Assembly (NCBI GenBank): GCA_016190505.1
Contig: JACPQM010000062.1
Span: forward strand, 1 to 64,000
From: Chloroflexota bacterium
GTDB taxonomy: Bacteria > Chloroflexota > Dehalococcoidia > JACPQK01
Length of the DNA stretch: 64,000 nt
Direction: 5' to 3'
Shown: positions 8,002 through 16,586 of the stretch, piece after piece
Position numbering within the stretch: position 1 is the stretch's first letter
Layout: every line of letters begins with the position of its first letter
Notes under the pieces: generated by a model
The model's input: only the letters and a program-made list of their open reading frames with translations
Told to the model about the DNA's origin: nothing
Database searches by the model: none
Made by a program: the position numbers and the translations under genes

Positions 8002-10293
8002 ATGGTTAAGCCGGGGGCGGGACGGACCAGGACAAGACAGCGGCTCCACAACCTGACCCTCCTGCAAAGGTTGTTGCTGGCGGAGGTGGCTGTGTGGGCC
8101 GTTGTCTTTGCCGGCGCTGCGCTGGCGCTGGGCCAGGTGGCTGGTTCCCTTCGCCACCGCATCGAGGAGGAGCGGCTCCTTCTGGCCACGGCCATTGCTG
8201 GCGAGATAGATGCCACCATGGGCCACGCCATCGCCGGCTTGCAGCAGCTAGCGGACCTCGACCCGCCCGCCTCCTCGCCCCAATCGGCGGACTTGCTGGA
8301 GTTTGCCACCGCCCACTCCGAGGTATTCAATCGCGGCATAGCCATCGCGGACTCCGACCACCACGTGGTCGCCGCCGACCGGCAACGAGGTTCGCTGGTG
8401 GGCGCAGACCTCAGCGATTTCTGGCCTGCTGCGTCAGAAGCCGCTGACGTACTGACCTGGGGTTTCCCCCTGGATGGCCACGGCGCGCCCGTAGTCGCCG
8501 TGGCCTTACCCCTCGGCAGCAGCCCGGGCGGCCACGTGGTAGGGCTGATAGATGCCCGCTCTTCCTATCCCAGCCAGGTGCTGGGACGGGCCATACGTTT
8601 GGGCGGCACAGGCCACGCTGACCTGGTGGATGGCAGCGACACCGCCGTCTTCAGCACGGAGCCCGGGCTCCTTCTCGTTTCCAGCGACCACCCATCCGCA
8701 TACCGGCAATGGCGGCTTCAGGGCGGCTCCGCGGTAGGACTGGCCGCCCATGAAGAGCACAGCGCCCATCCCGATGAGCAACACCTGATGGGCTTCGTGC
8801 AGCTCCGCAATGTGCCCTGGGCGCTGGCCATCGGCACCGGGGCGTCCGAGGCCTATGCGCCAGCCCGGCAGATCTGGCAGGGGTCTCTGGGGCTACTCGC
8901 GGCTCTGGCCGCCGGTGCCATGCTGGCCACCATCTTCGTCGGGCGCAAGCTGGTGGAGCCCGTCCGGGCGTTGGGCCAGGTAGCCCAGCGAGTCGCCGGC
9001 GGAGAACGGCACCTGCCTATCGAGGGCGGTTGGGGCGGGGAGATCGGGGACCTGGCCACCAGCCTGGAGTCCATGCGCCGGGAGCTGGCGGACTGGGGCA
9101 CTGAGTTGGAGCAACGGGTCAAGTCCCGCACCCAGGAGCTCTCGGCCACCGCTGCCGTAGCCGAAGCCGCCGCCTCCTCCCTGGTCACCGACCAGGTCCT
9201 GGAGAGGGCGGTGGACACCCTGCACAGGTCACTCAAGGCGGACGCGGTTGTGGCCTACCTGACCGATGAGACCGGTGATGGGGTCAAGCTGTGGGCCGAC
9301 CGGGGCTTCCCCGCCGGGTTCTTCGACACTACCAGGCCGGGCCAGTGCGCCGGCTGCCCCTCGGCCCGAGCCATGAGCCAGGACAAGATAGTGTCCGTAA
9401 GTGGTGCGGACCTGCCTGAAGCCCAGAGGCCACGCTGCCTGGGGGCCGGCTTCCACGAGGTGATCACTACCCCCATCGGCACCCCCCAGCGGACCTTGGG
9501 CGCGGTCTGCCTCCTGGCCCGCCGGGAAGCTGCCCTGGCTTCAGCCCGGCGGGTGCTCGAGGTGGTGCGCTACCAACTGGGGACTTCCCTGGACAACGCC
9601 TCCCTGTACGATTCCTTGCGCCAGAGGGGAGAGCACCTGAAGGTGGTGCTGGCCAAGGTGCTCAGCGCGCAGGAGGAGGAGCGGCGGAGGGTGTCGCTGG
9701 AGCTGCACGACGTCATCGGCCAGGCGCTCACCGCTCTGGCCATGGGTCTGGAACGCCTGGGGCAGTCCCGGGCCGACAACTGGCCGCAGCTCGGTGGCGA
9801 GATCGAGGCCCTGCACCGGCTGAGCACCGATACCCTCGCCGACCTGCGCCGCCTCTCCCTAGCCCTACGCCCCAGCGCCCTGGACGACCTGGGCCTGGTC
9901 CCCGCCATTCGCCGCTACGCCGACCAGTACCTGGGCAGCGCCGGCATCTCGGTGCGCATCGCCTCCCAGGGCCTCGATGGGCGCATGGACCCGTCCACCG
10001 AGGTAGTGGTGTTCCGAGTAGTCCAGGAGGCCATCAATAACATCGCCCGGCATAGCAACGCCAGCAAGGCCACGGTAAGTATCGCCCACACCGACAACGC
10101 GGTCGTGGCTATTGTGGAAGACAACGGAGTGGGCTTCGACGCCGCCCAAGCTACCACTGACGGCGGGCTGGGCATGCTGGGCATGCGGGAACGGGCCGAG
10201 CTGGTGGGCGGGACCCTGGAAATAGCCAGCCAGCCCGGAACAGGCACACAAGTCCGGCTCGAGATCCCCTTGGCAGAACAGGTGCGGAGATGA
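8002..10293 (+). CDS. Sensor histidine kinase: extracytoplasmic sensor, HAMP, GAF, HisKA_3, HATPase_c
   Basis: 763 aa. A first membrane helix lies at about 28-50, then a sensor region of about 235 residues, a second helix near 293-313 and HAMP. A GAF domain (about 395-540) contains a Cys pair (QCAGCP, Cys449 and Cys452) and a further Cys at 479. The HisKA_3 helix has phospho-acceptor His569 (SLELHDVIGQ), followed by HATPase_c (EAINNIARHSNA, DNGVGFD). The Cys-bearing GAF could bind a metal or Fe-S group (inference). Four bases separate it from the response regulator gene, so they form one operon. Confidence 0.92.
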   Translation: MVKPGAGRTRTRQRLHNLTLLQRLLLAEVAVWAVVFAGAALALGQVAGSLRHRIEEERLLLATAIAGEIDATMGHAIAGLQQLADLDPPASSPQSADLLEFATAHSEVFNRGIAIADSDHHVVAADRQRGSLVGADLSDFWPAASEAADVLTWGFPLDGHGAPVVAVALPLGSSPGGHVVGLIDARSSYPSQVLGRAIRLGGTGHADLVDGSDTAVFSTEPGLLLVSSDHPSAYRQWRLQGGSAVGLAAHEEHSAHPDEQHLMGFVQLRNVPWALAIGTGASEAYAPARQIWQGSLGLLAALAAGAMLATIFVGRKLVEPVRALGQVAQRVAGGERHLPIEGGWGGEIGDLATSLESMRRELADWGTELEQRVKSRTQELSATAAVAEAAASSLVTDQVLERAVDTLHRSLKADAVVAYLTDETGDGVKLWADRGFPAGFFDTTRPGQCAGCPSARAMSQDKIVSVSGADLPEAQRPRCLGAGFHEVITTPIGTPQRTLGAVCLLARREAALASARRVLEVVRYQLGTSLDNASLYDSLRQRGEHLKVVLAKVLSAQEEERRRVSLELHDVIGQALTALAMGLERLGQSRADNWPQLGGEIEALHRLSTDTLADLRRLSLALRPSALDDLGLVPAIRRYADQYLGSAGISVRIASQGLDGRMDPSTEVVVFRVVQEAINNIARHSNASKATVSIAHTDNAVVAIVEDNGVGFDAAQATTDGGLGMLGMRERAELVGGTLEIASQPGTGTQVRLEIPLAEQVRR

Positions 10294-10297
10294 AGCG

Positions 10298-10954
10298 ATG
10301 GAACACAGCAACGGCCATGACAAGATAAGGGTGCTCATCGTGGACGACCACGCCGTAGTCAGGAAGGGGCTACGCCTGATTCTGGACGCGGAATCCGATG
10401 TGCTGGTGGTGGGTGAGGCAGGCAACGGCCACGAAGCCATCGCCAGGGCGCGCGAGCTCAAGCCGGACATAGTCATCATGGACATCGGCCTGCCCGACAT
10501 GAATGGCCTGGAGGCCACCGGCATCATAAAGGAGTCCCAGCCCGATACCAAGGTGGTCATGCTGACCATGCACGAGGACGAGGACTACTTCTTCCGTGCC
10601 CTCAAAGTAGGCGCCCACGGCTACGTGGTCAAGGGCGCCCAGGTGGAGGACATCCTGGCCGCCCTGCGCGCAGCCCAGCAGGGAGGCATATTCCTGTACC
10701 CCGTGCTGGCCAAGACCCTGGTCAACGAGTACCTGGCGGGAGACTCCGGGGCCGCTGGTGTGCTCAGTCCTCGGGAGGGGGAGGTCCTGCGCGGCATCGC
10801 CCAGGGGATGACGAACAAGGAGATCGCCTCCCAGCTATCAATCAGCGTGACCACGGCCCAGACCCACCGCAGCCGGATCATGGAGAAGCTGGGGCTGCAC
10901 AGCCAGGCGGAGCTCATCCGCTACGCCATCCGCAAGGGCCTGGTCCGGGCCTAG
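10298..10954 (+). CDS. NarL/LuxR-family response regulator
   Basis: 218 aa. The receiver domain has Asp62 as phospho-acceptor (VIMDIG), acidic DD near 16-17 and Lys in VVKGAQ. The C-terminal GerE helix-turn-helix reads SPREGEVLRGIAQGMTNKEI. It is paired with the preceding kinase. High similarity to the regulator at 4956 (same EDYFFRAL-type segment) suggests the two systems arose by duplication and may cross-talk. Confidence 0.93.
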   Translation: MEHSNGHDKIRVLIVDDHAVVRKGLRLILDAESDVLVVGEAGNGHEAIARARELKPDIVIMDIGLPDMNGLEATGIIKESQPDTKVVMLTMHEDEDYFFRALKVGAHGYVVKGAQVEDILAALRAAQQGGIFLYPVLAKTLVNEYLAGDSGAAGVLSPREGEVLRGIAQGMTNKEIASQLSISVTTAQTHRSRIMEKLGLHSQAELIRYAIRKGLVRA

Positions 10955-10956
10955 GC

Positions 10957-10989
10957 AGGCTACAGGCTTCGGGCTTCGGACTACAGGTT
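10957..10989. repeat. Heptamer tract (GGCTACA/GGCTTCG)
   Basis: Immediately after the regulator stop there are units GGCTACA, GGCTTCG, GGCTTCG and GACTACA. It is the same family as 4911-4950, in the opposite orientation. Confidence 0.6.
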
Positions 10990-10992
10990 CTT

Positions 10993-11026
10993 CCCTCTCC
11001 CTTTGGGAGAGGGCGAGGGTGAGGGT
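10993..11026. repeat. CCCTCTCC...GGGAGAGGG intergenic hairpin repeat
   Basis: A short inverted repeat (CCCTCTCCC TTTG GGAGAGGG) is followed by GCGAGGGTGAGGG. A diverged second copy lies at 29067-29101. Confidence 0.55.
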
Positions 11027-11120
11027 CCACCACATCACCACCAGCCCGACATCGCGTCTACCTGGCTCCCAGAGGTGACTCCTCGTCCCGGTGGAAAACC
11101 TATCGCCAGCGGGCGGATGC

Positions 11121-11148
11121 TTGCAAAAATTCACAAGAGTGCTAAACT
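11121..11148 (+). promoter_or_regulatory. Candidate promoter of the STAND regulator
   Basis: TTGCAA (11121-11126) and TAAACT (11143-11148) are spaced by 16 bases. Transcription would start only a few bases before the ATG at 11162, so the mRNA would be nearly leaderless. This agrees with the lack of a Shine-Dalgarno sequence there. Confidence 0.4.
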
Positions 11149-11161
11149 CTGGGCATCCAGA

Positions 11162-14100
11162 ATGGATACCAGTGTGGCACTTCCTTTCACAACCAGGGTG
11201 CAGGCGCCGAAGCTGCCCCGCCACTGGGTCCAGCGTCCGCGCCTGGTGGCCCGGCTCAAGGCAAGCCTGGACTGGCGGGTCCAGGTGGTGTGGGCGCCCG
11301 CCGGCTACGGCAAAACGACGCTGCTGTCAGGCCTGCTCTCGGAGGTGTCCGGTCCCGCTTGCTGGTACTCTTTCCTGCCTGAGGACCGGGAGCCTGCGGA
11401 GTTCCTGGCTGGCTGCGTCCGCGCGGTCCAGTGCCGGATGCCCGGGTTCGCCTCCGCAGGTTGCCGCCCGGAGGCCGTGCTGGCCTCTCCGGACTGGCTG
11501 AGGGGCCTGGGCCTGTTCGTCACCGCGCTACAGGAGTCAGCCCAACCTGGCCTGGTGTTCATTCTGGACGACGTGCACCACACGGACTCGAAACCCGAGC
11601 TACAGAAGGCCCTGTCCCTGCTGGTGGAGCGCGCCCCGGACAGCGTGCATTTCCTGCTGGCCAGCCGCACCAGGCCCTCGATGGCCTGTCTGCCCCGCCT
11701 GGTCTCCCAGGGGGAGGTCGCCTGGCTCACTACCGAAGACCTGCGCTTCACCGCCGAGGAGGCGGCCGAGATGCTGGGCAAGATGGGCCGCTCCCCGGCC
11801 ACCAGCCAGGTCGTTGAGGACACGGTGCGGCGCACCCAGGGCTGGGCCACAGGCATAGTCTTCGGCGCGTCGGGAAGTCGGGGTGGCCCAGGCCCTTCTG
11901 CGCCGTCTTTCCTGGACGACGTGCTTTTTGACTACCAGAGCCGCGAGGTGCTGGAGGACCTGCCCGGCCCCACTCGCGAGTTCCTGCTGCACACCAGCGT
12001 GCTCCAGGAGTTCACGCCCGAGCTATGCGACGCCCTCCTGGGCTCAGCCAACGCGCGGGCTATGCTCGACGAAATACAGCGGCGCGGCCTGCTCCTACAG
12101 GAGCTCCAGGGCCCGCGCCCGGCATACAAGTACCACGACCTTTTCCGGGAGTACCTGGAACGCCGTCTCACTCGGGAATCGCCCCAGGAGCACAAGGCCC
12201 TTCACCTGGCCGCCGCAGCCCTGTTCACCGGACAAGGCAATCACGAATCGGCGGTACACCACCTGCACCGGGGGGGCGCGGTGGACGGGTTGGCCCGGGC
12301 CCTCAAGGGTGTAGCTGAGGCCTACTTCGAGCGGGGCAAGTGGCGGACCCTCGCTGCCTGGCTCGAACTGCTGCCCGAGGAACGTATCCGCGCGGAGGCA
12401 GCCCTGGGCCTGCTGCAAGCCAGGGTGCAGTTGCGCCTGGGCGATACCGCCGGCGCCCTGGGCCAGTTAGACGCCATTCTCGCTTCGCCCCAGGCGCCAG
12501 ACGGGCTGACCGAGGGCAAAGCACTTACCGTGCGAAGCTATGCCTGCCGCCTGCTCGGCAAGCTGGACCAGGCCTGCGCCGCCGGTGAGCGGGCCACGCA
12601 GCTCATCCGGTGCCACAACGGCAGCACCCAGGACCTGGCCGAGGCCTACCGGCAGTTGGCCAGCGCCCAGGCCACCCAGGGGCGCCTACAGGAAGCCAGG
12701 CCCAACTTTGAGGAGGCCCTGAAGCTGGCCCAGTGTGGCAATCTCCAGCTTGAGACGCTGTGTCACGACGGTCTGGGCGCCCTGAACATAGACGCGGGCC
12801 GGCTGGACGAGGCGGCGTTCCACCTGGAGAAGGCGCGCCAGGGGTGGGCGAAGCTGGGCAACCAGGGCGCCCTGGCAGAGACGCTGAATAACCTGGCCAG
12901 CCTGCGCTACTACCAGGGCGAGTTCGAGCTTGCCCTGGAGGACCTGTCCGAGGCGGCGCACCTGGCCAAGGCCAGCGGCTATCTCAAGGTCGTGGCCGGC
13001 ACGCTGGTGAGCCAGGGCATCATGCTGCGGGCATTGGGCAACTACAGGGACGCACTTTCCAGCTTCGAAGAGGGACTGGGCCGGGCCAGGGACCTCCAGG
13101 ACTCCCGCCTGGTGGCGGAGGCCACCAACGGGCTGGGCAACTGTTTCCGCGGCCTGGGCGAGCCGGCCCGGGGCGAGGTGCTGCTCAAAGGTGCGCTCCA
13201 AGAGGCAGCCGAGTCCGGCCAGAGCTACTTCGCCGCGCGTTATCACCTGTCGCTGTCCAGGGTTTACTGCGCCTCGGGCCGTTTCTCCGAGGCCGCTGGT
13301 GAGATCGAGGCAGCCCGCCGCATCTTCCACCAGTGCGGCATCCGCCGGGGCTTGGCCGAGGCCACCTTCTGGGAGGCCTACTTGAATTTCAAACAGGGCA
13401 GGAATAGCGAGGCCCTGAAAACCCTGGGCGAAGTGGAGCGGGAGGTCGAGGCCCTGGGGTACTCCGGTTTCCTCCTGGCCGAGGCCGAGGATACGCTGGA
13501 CCTGATCAGGCTGGGCGCGGCCAAGCACGGCGGGGCCAGCCTCTGCGGGCGGCTGCTCCTCAGGGCCATCGAGCGCCTCAGGCCGGCGTCGCCCCCCCAC
13601 GCCGACCTGGATGCGCTGCCCCGCGTGGGGAGCTTCGCCCTGGGCCGGGACCTGGTGTTCCTGGACCGGCACGAGGTGAGCGACCAGGAGTGGGGCAGCC
13701 GCAAGGCCAGGGAGCTCCTCTTCTTCCTGCTGTCCCGCAAGAAACAGGCCGGCAGGGACGAGCTGATTGACGCCCTCTACCCGGAGGTCGCTCCCGAGTG
13801 CGGCCACGTCGCCCTGAGGCAGACCATCCGCCGCCTGCGCAAGGCCACCTACTCGGAGCTTGTCCAGGCTTCAGGTCAGGGCTACCGCCTCAACCCCAAA
13901 GCCCCTGTCGAGTACGACGTGGCCGCCTTCGCGGAGCACCTGCGGCAGGCGGAGACGTTGGACAAAGGCGACGAGCGGCGACGGGCGCACCTGGAGCAGG
14001 CCATCGCCCTGTACCGCGGCCCCTTCCTCCCCGAGTTCTACTCCGAGTGGTGTGAGACCCTGCGGCGCGACCTGGAGGACAAATACCACCGGGCGCTGAT

Positions 14101-14359
14101 GCCCCTGGCCGGCTACTACGCGGCCAGGGGCGAGCTAGAGCGTTCTTGCGAGCTGCTACACATAGTGCTGGCCTCAGACCCGCTCCACGAGGAGGCCAAC
14201 TATCTCCTGGTGGAGAGCCGGTACCGCAGCGGCCAGCACGTGGCGGCACGCAAGTACCTCCAGCAGTACCAACTGTTGCTGGAGCAGGAGTTGGGGTGCT
14301 CGTTGCCAGAGCGCTTCACACGGCTGCCGAAGCAGGCACTGGCGTATGCCCAGGCTTGA
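11162..14359 (+). CDS. MalT/SARP-like STAND transcriptional regulator (P-loop ATPase, TPR array, winged helix plus BTAD)
   Basis: 1065 aa from the chosen start; an upstream ATG at 11117 is also in frame but lies before the candidate promoter -10. A MalT-like NTPase has Walker A APAGYGKTT near residues 46-54 and Walker B-like VFILDDVHH. A long TPR region (about 400-830) follows, then an OmpR-type winged helix (RKARELLFFLLSRKK) and a bacterial transcriptional activator domain (DVAAFAEHL onward, FLPEFYSEW). This architecture fits an ATP-dependent, ligand-gated transcription activator. It stands alone, and the small-peptide gene 147 bases downstream may be a target. Confidence 0.88.
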   Translation: MDTSVALPFTTRVQAPKLPRHWVQRPRLVARLKASLDWRVQVVWAPAGYGKTTLLSGLLSEVSGPACWYSFLPEDREPAEFLAGCVRAVQCRMPGFASAGCRPEAVLASPDWLRGLGLFVTALQESAQPGLVFILDDVHHTDSKPELQKALSLLVERAPDSVHFLLASRTRPSMACLPRLVSQGEVAWLTTEDLRFTAEEAAEMLGKMGRSPATSQVVEDTVRRTQGWATGIVFGASGSRGGPGPSAPSFLDDVLFDYQSREVLEDLPGPTREFLLHTSVLQEFTPELCDALLGSANARAMLDEIQRRGLLLQELQGPRPAYKYHDLFREYLERRLTRESPQEHKALHLAAAALFTGQGNHESAVHHLHRGGAVDGLARALKGVAEAYFERGKWRTLAAWLELLPEERIRAEAALGLLQARVQLRLGDTAGALGQLDAILASPQAPDGLTEGKALTVRSYACRLLGKLDQACAAGERATQLIRCHNGSTQDLAEAYRQLASAQATQGRLQEARPNFEEALKLAQCGNLQLETLCHDGLGALNIDAGRLDEAAFHLEKARQGWAKLGNQGALAETLNNLASLRYYQGEFELALEDLSEAAHLAKASGYLKVVAGTLVSQGIMLRALGNYRDALSSFEEGLGRARDLQDSRLVAEATNGLGNCFRGLGEPARGEVLLKGALQEAAESGQSYFAARYHLSLSRVYCASGRFSEAAGEIEAARRIFHQCGIRRGLAEATFWEAYLNFKQGRNSEALKTLGEVEREVEALGYSGFLLAEAEDTLDLIRLGAAKHGGASLCGRLLLRAIERLRPASPPHADLDALPRVGSFALGRDLVFLDRHEVSDQEWGSRKARELLFFLLSRKKQAGRDELIDALYPEVAPECGHVALRQTIRRLRKATYSELVQASGQGYRLNPKAPVEYDVAAFAEHLRQAETLDKGDERRRAHLEQAIALYRGPFLPEFYSEWCETLRRDLEDKYHRALMPLAGYYAARGELERSCELLHIVLASDPLHEEANYLLVESRYRSGQHVAARKYLQQYQLLLEQELGCSLPERFTRLPKQALAYAQA

Positions 14360-14505
14360 CCGTCACCATTAGCTGACCGCGGCGGCGTGGGCGCGCCCCC
14401 TGGCGTCCTGCCACCACATCCTCTCACCCCTCCCCCCAGATTCGTCACAGTTTCGTCACACCCATCCCTCTAGACTCATCCCCAGAATGAAAGGGGGTGA
14501 GCTAG

Positions 14506-14613
14506 ATGAAGATCACGCGCAAGGTCTGGGTATGGCTGGTGCTGGCCTCCGCGGTGGCCCTCACGTTGGCCAACACCGCGGTAGCGGTGGCCGAATACAC
14601 GTCCTATCCATAG
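14506..14613 (+). CDS. 35-aa exported peptide
   Basis: The ATG at 14506 follows a strong GGGGTGA site. The product starts MKITRKVWVWLVLASA, a positively charged start followed by a hydrophobic stretch with Ala-rich cleavage options (NTAVAVA), and ends EYTSYP. Cleavage after AVA would release a peptide of about six residues. It is placed just after a large STAND activator and just before a long inverted repeat. Function is unknown; a signal or membrane peptide is possible. Confidence 0.5.
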   Translation: MKITRKVWVWLVLASAVALTLANTAVAVAEYTSYP

Positions 14614-14619
14614 GTGTAT

Positions 14620-14743
14620 GTGGGAGGGGCGCCCCCAACCAGTGCCGGGGCTGCGTCCGAGAGAGGCCACTGAGATAGCGCCGCATGGTGACTGAGTCAC
14701 AACTGGCCTCTCGGACCGGGCCCAGGCCGGGTGCCCCTCCCAC
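14620..14743. repeat. 124-nt imperfect inverted repeat (nested stems)
   Basis: The outer arms GTGGGAGGGGCGCCC (14620-14634) and its near complement (14729-14743) pair 14 of 15. The inner arms 14655-14669 and 14704-14716 (GTCCGAGAGAGGCCA / TGGCCTCTCGGAC) also pair with a two-base bulge. The whole can fold into one long hairpin. It lies between the small peptide and the gene at 14779. It may be a structured leader, an attenuator, or a MITE-like element. No target duplication was seen. Confidence 0.6.
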
Positions 14744-14778
14744 CGAGTCCCCCGAGACCCCAGAGGAGGAGACTATTG

Positions 14779-15276
14779 ATGCATTTCTATGATGTTGCTA
14801 AGGACCTGTCACAGGCCTACCCGCAGGCCGGGCTGCTGGTGGCCAGCACACCCCAGGCCGGTGGCGCCTCCACCCATTTAGAAGTACTGGTCCTCTCCCA
14901 GTTGAACGCCAGAGCCACTGCTATCGCCGTGGTCGAGTCAGAGCATTCCCTGGAGGCTGGCCCTGGTGCCCGGTGGCACTGGTTCAGCCTGCTGGGACTG
15001 CCCCTGGACATCTTCGTGCCCGCCAGCAGGCTGGAGGATGCCCGAAGGCTGGCGGCAGAGGCACGGCTCCGCATCCGGGGCCTCGTCCCCTACACGTTAG
15101 GCGTAGTTTCGCCGCCCTCCCGCAGGCCCCATCATCCTGGTCGCGTTGCCCCCGCCGCCCTGACCGGAGCGGTGGAGGCCACCGGCGCTCTATCGCCCAC
15201 ACGCGCCATGGTAGCAAAACTGCCCTATGTCAGGAACCCCACTGCTATTGCGAGACGACGCCATGCTGGACAGTGA
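14779..15276 (+). CDS. Hypothetical protein
   Basis: 165 aa from an ATG preceded by GAGGAGGAG. The first 110 residues look like a compact alpha/beta domain (MHFYDVAKDLSQAY start, LEVLVLSQLNARATAIAVVE core). The last 50 residues are Pro/Arg-rich and lower in quality. The 3' end overlaps the start of the ferritin-like gene. No family recognised. Confidence 0.55.
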   Translation: MHFYDVAKDLSQAYPQAGLLVASTPQAGGASTHLEVLVLSQLNARATAIAVVESEHSLEAGPGARWHWFSLLGLPLDIFVPASRLEDARRLAAEARLRIRGLVPYTLGVVSPPSRRPHHPGRVAPAALTGAVEATGALSPTRAMVAKLPYVRNPTAIARRRHAGQ

Positions 15277-15718
15277 GCCGGCCCAGGCCGACCCACAGAG
15301 CGAGGCCCGCGAGCTTCTGGAGCGCGCCCTGGACCTGGAGTACCGCTTCATTTTCCACTACCCCCGGCTGTCCCGGCTGATGCCCTCTCCGGCCCTGGCG
15401 CAGCGAGTGCAGGTCCTGGGCCAGGACTCTGTCAGACACGCCGAAGTGGTGACCCGCCTGGTGGCCGCGCTGGGCGGCCGGGCCATAGTGCCCACCGTGG
15501 ACCCGCTACCAGCGCCATTAGACCTGAAGGACCTGTTCTGCCGCCAACTGGAGCGCGAGAAGCTGGGCCTGTATTTCCACTCCACCGCGGCGAATCTGGC
15601 CAGTGGCGAGCTCGCCTCCCATCTGCGTCAGATTGCTGACCAGGAGCAGTGGCACATCCGCATGACCGAAGAGATCCTGGCCGCGCTGGACAAACCAGGT
15701 TCTCCCCACCCAGAGTAA
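15263..15718 (+). CDS. Ferritin-like diiron-domain protein
   Basis: 151 aa from the ATG at 15263 (an in-frame ATG at 15227 would add 12 residues; neither has a strong ribosome site). It looks all-helical, with Glu/His spacing typical of a four-helix diiron bundle: LERALDLEYRF, DSVRHAEVV, LEREKLGLYFHS and DQEQWHIRM (ExxH). Members of this superfamily act in iron storage, peroxide reduction or as rubrerythrin-like proteins. The exact subfamily is not clear. It overlaps the upstream hypothetical gene. Confidence 0.65.
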   Translation: MLDSEPAQADPQSEARELLERALDLEYRFIFHYPRLSRLMPSPALAQRVQVLGQDSVRHAEVVTRLVAALGGRAIVPTVDPLPAPLDLKDLFCRQLEREKLGLYFHSTAANLASGELASHLRQIADQEQWHIRMTEEILAALDKPGSPHPE

Positions 15719-15726
15719 CCCCCCCC

Positions 15727-15759
15727 AGGCTGCAGGCTTTGGGCTACAGGCTTCAGGAC
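15727..15759. repeat. Heptamer tract (GGCTGCA/GGCTTTG/GGCTACA)
   Basis: A short degenerate tract of the heptamer family lies directly after the ferritin-like gene stop. Confidence 0.5.
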
Positions 15760-15810
15760 GGCGTGGTCCCGCTTGCCCTGAGCACCCACCACAGCCCATA
15801 ATGGCCCATC

Positions 15811-16431
15811 ATGCGGGTGACTGTGTCCGGCGTTGCTTACCTGGGGCTTGTGGCTGTGGTGGCGCTGGCCGCCTACCTGGCCAGCGTTTACCCGGTGTTT
15901 CCTGGGGACCGCGCGCTGGCCCGCTGGGTGAGCGGCCTCGACGGGGAGTCCCTGCGACAGTCCATGTCTGCCGTCTCGGCACTGGGCGACTGGTGGCCTG
16001 TAGCCATCCCGCCACTGGGGGCAGCAGGCTGGCTCCTGGGCGCTCGCCGGTGGCGGGATGCCCTCTTCCTGCCCCTGACCTTGGCCCCCCTGGGGCTCAA
16101 CCGGTGGCTCAAGCTGCTGGTGGACCGCCCCCGGCCCGACATGTGGGCCGGGGCCGACTCCGGCAGCTTTCCCAGCAGCCACGCCGTCCACGCACTGGCG
16201 TTCTATGGGTTCTTATTCTATCTGGCTACGGCACGGGTGCAGCGTCTGTGGCCCAGGAGAGCGCTCCAGGCGCTGCTGGGCCTGCTGATCGTGGCCACCG
16301 GCATATCCCGGGTATACCTGGACGCCCACTGGCCCAGCGACGTCCTCGGCGGCTACCTGGTGGGGGCAGCGCTGCTGGTCCCGCTGGTGTGGGCGCACCG
16401 GAGGTGGCTCGAACGTGTGGGAGAACATTGA
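15811..16431 (+). CDS. PAP2-family membrane phosphatase
   Basis: 206 aa with about six hydrophobic helices. All three phosphatase signature motifs are present: KLLVDRPRP (motif 1), PSSHA (motif 2, catalytic His) and SRVYLDAHWPSDVLGG (motif 3 with the nucleophilic His). Such proteins dephosphorylate lipid phosphates (phosphatidate, undecaprenyl diphosphate) at the membrane. In bacteria the common role is recycling of the undecaprenyl carrier. It appears monocistronic. Confidence 0.9.
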   Translation: MRVTVSGVAYLGLVAVVALAAYLASVYPVFPGDRALARWVSGLDGESLRQSMSAVSALGDWWPVAIPPLGAAGWLLGARRWRDALFLPLTLAPLGLNRWLKLLVDRPRPDMWAGADSGSFPSSHAVHALAFYGFLFYLATARVQRLWPRRALQALLGLLIVATGISRVYLDAHWPSDVLGGYLVGAALLVPLVWAHRRWLERVGEH

Positions 16432-16586
16432 GTCTGCAAGAAGCAGTCTAAGGTCCGGCAAAGGTGTGCGCCTTGAAGAGGTTTTCGGACAGGAAGCGGG
16501 TCGTTGACTCAGCGGGGGACCGTGACCGGTCTCCCACACCGGCATTGCGCTCTAGACTTTCCCTGGTTTTTTGCTAAAATTGCTGC

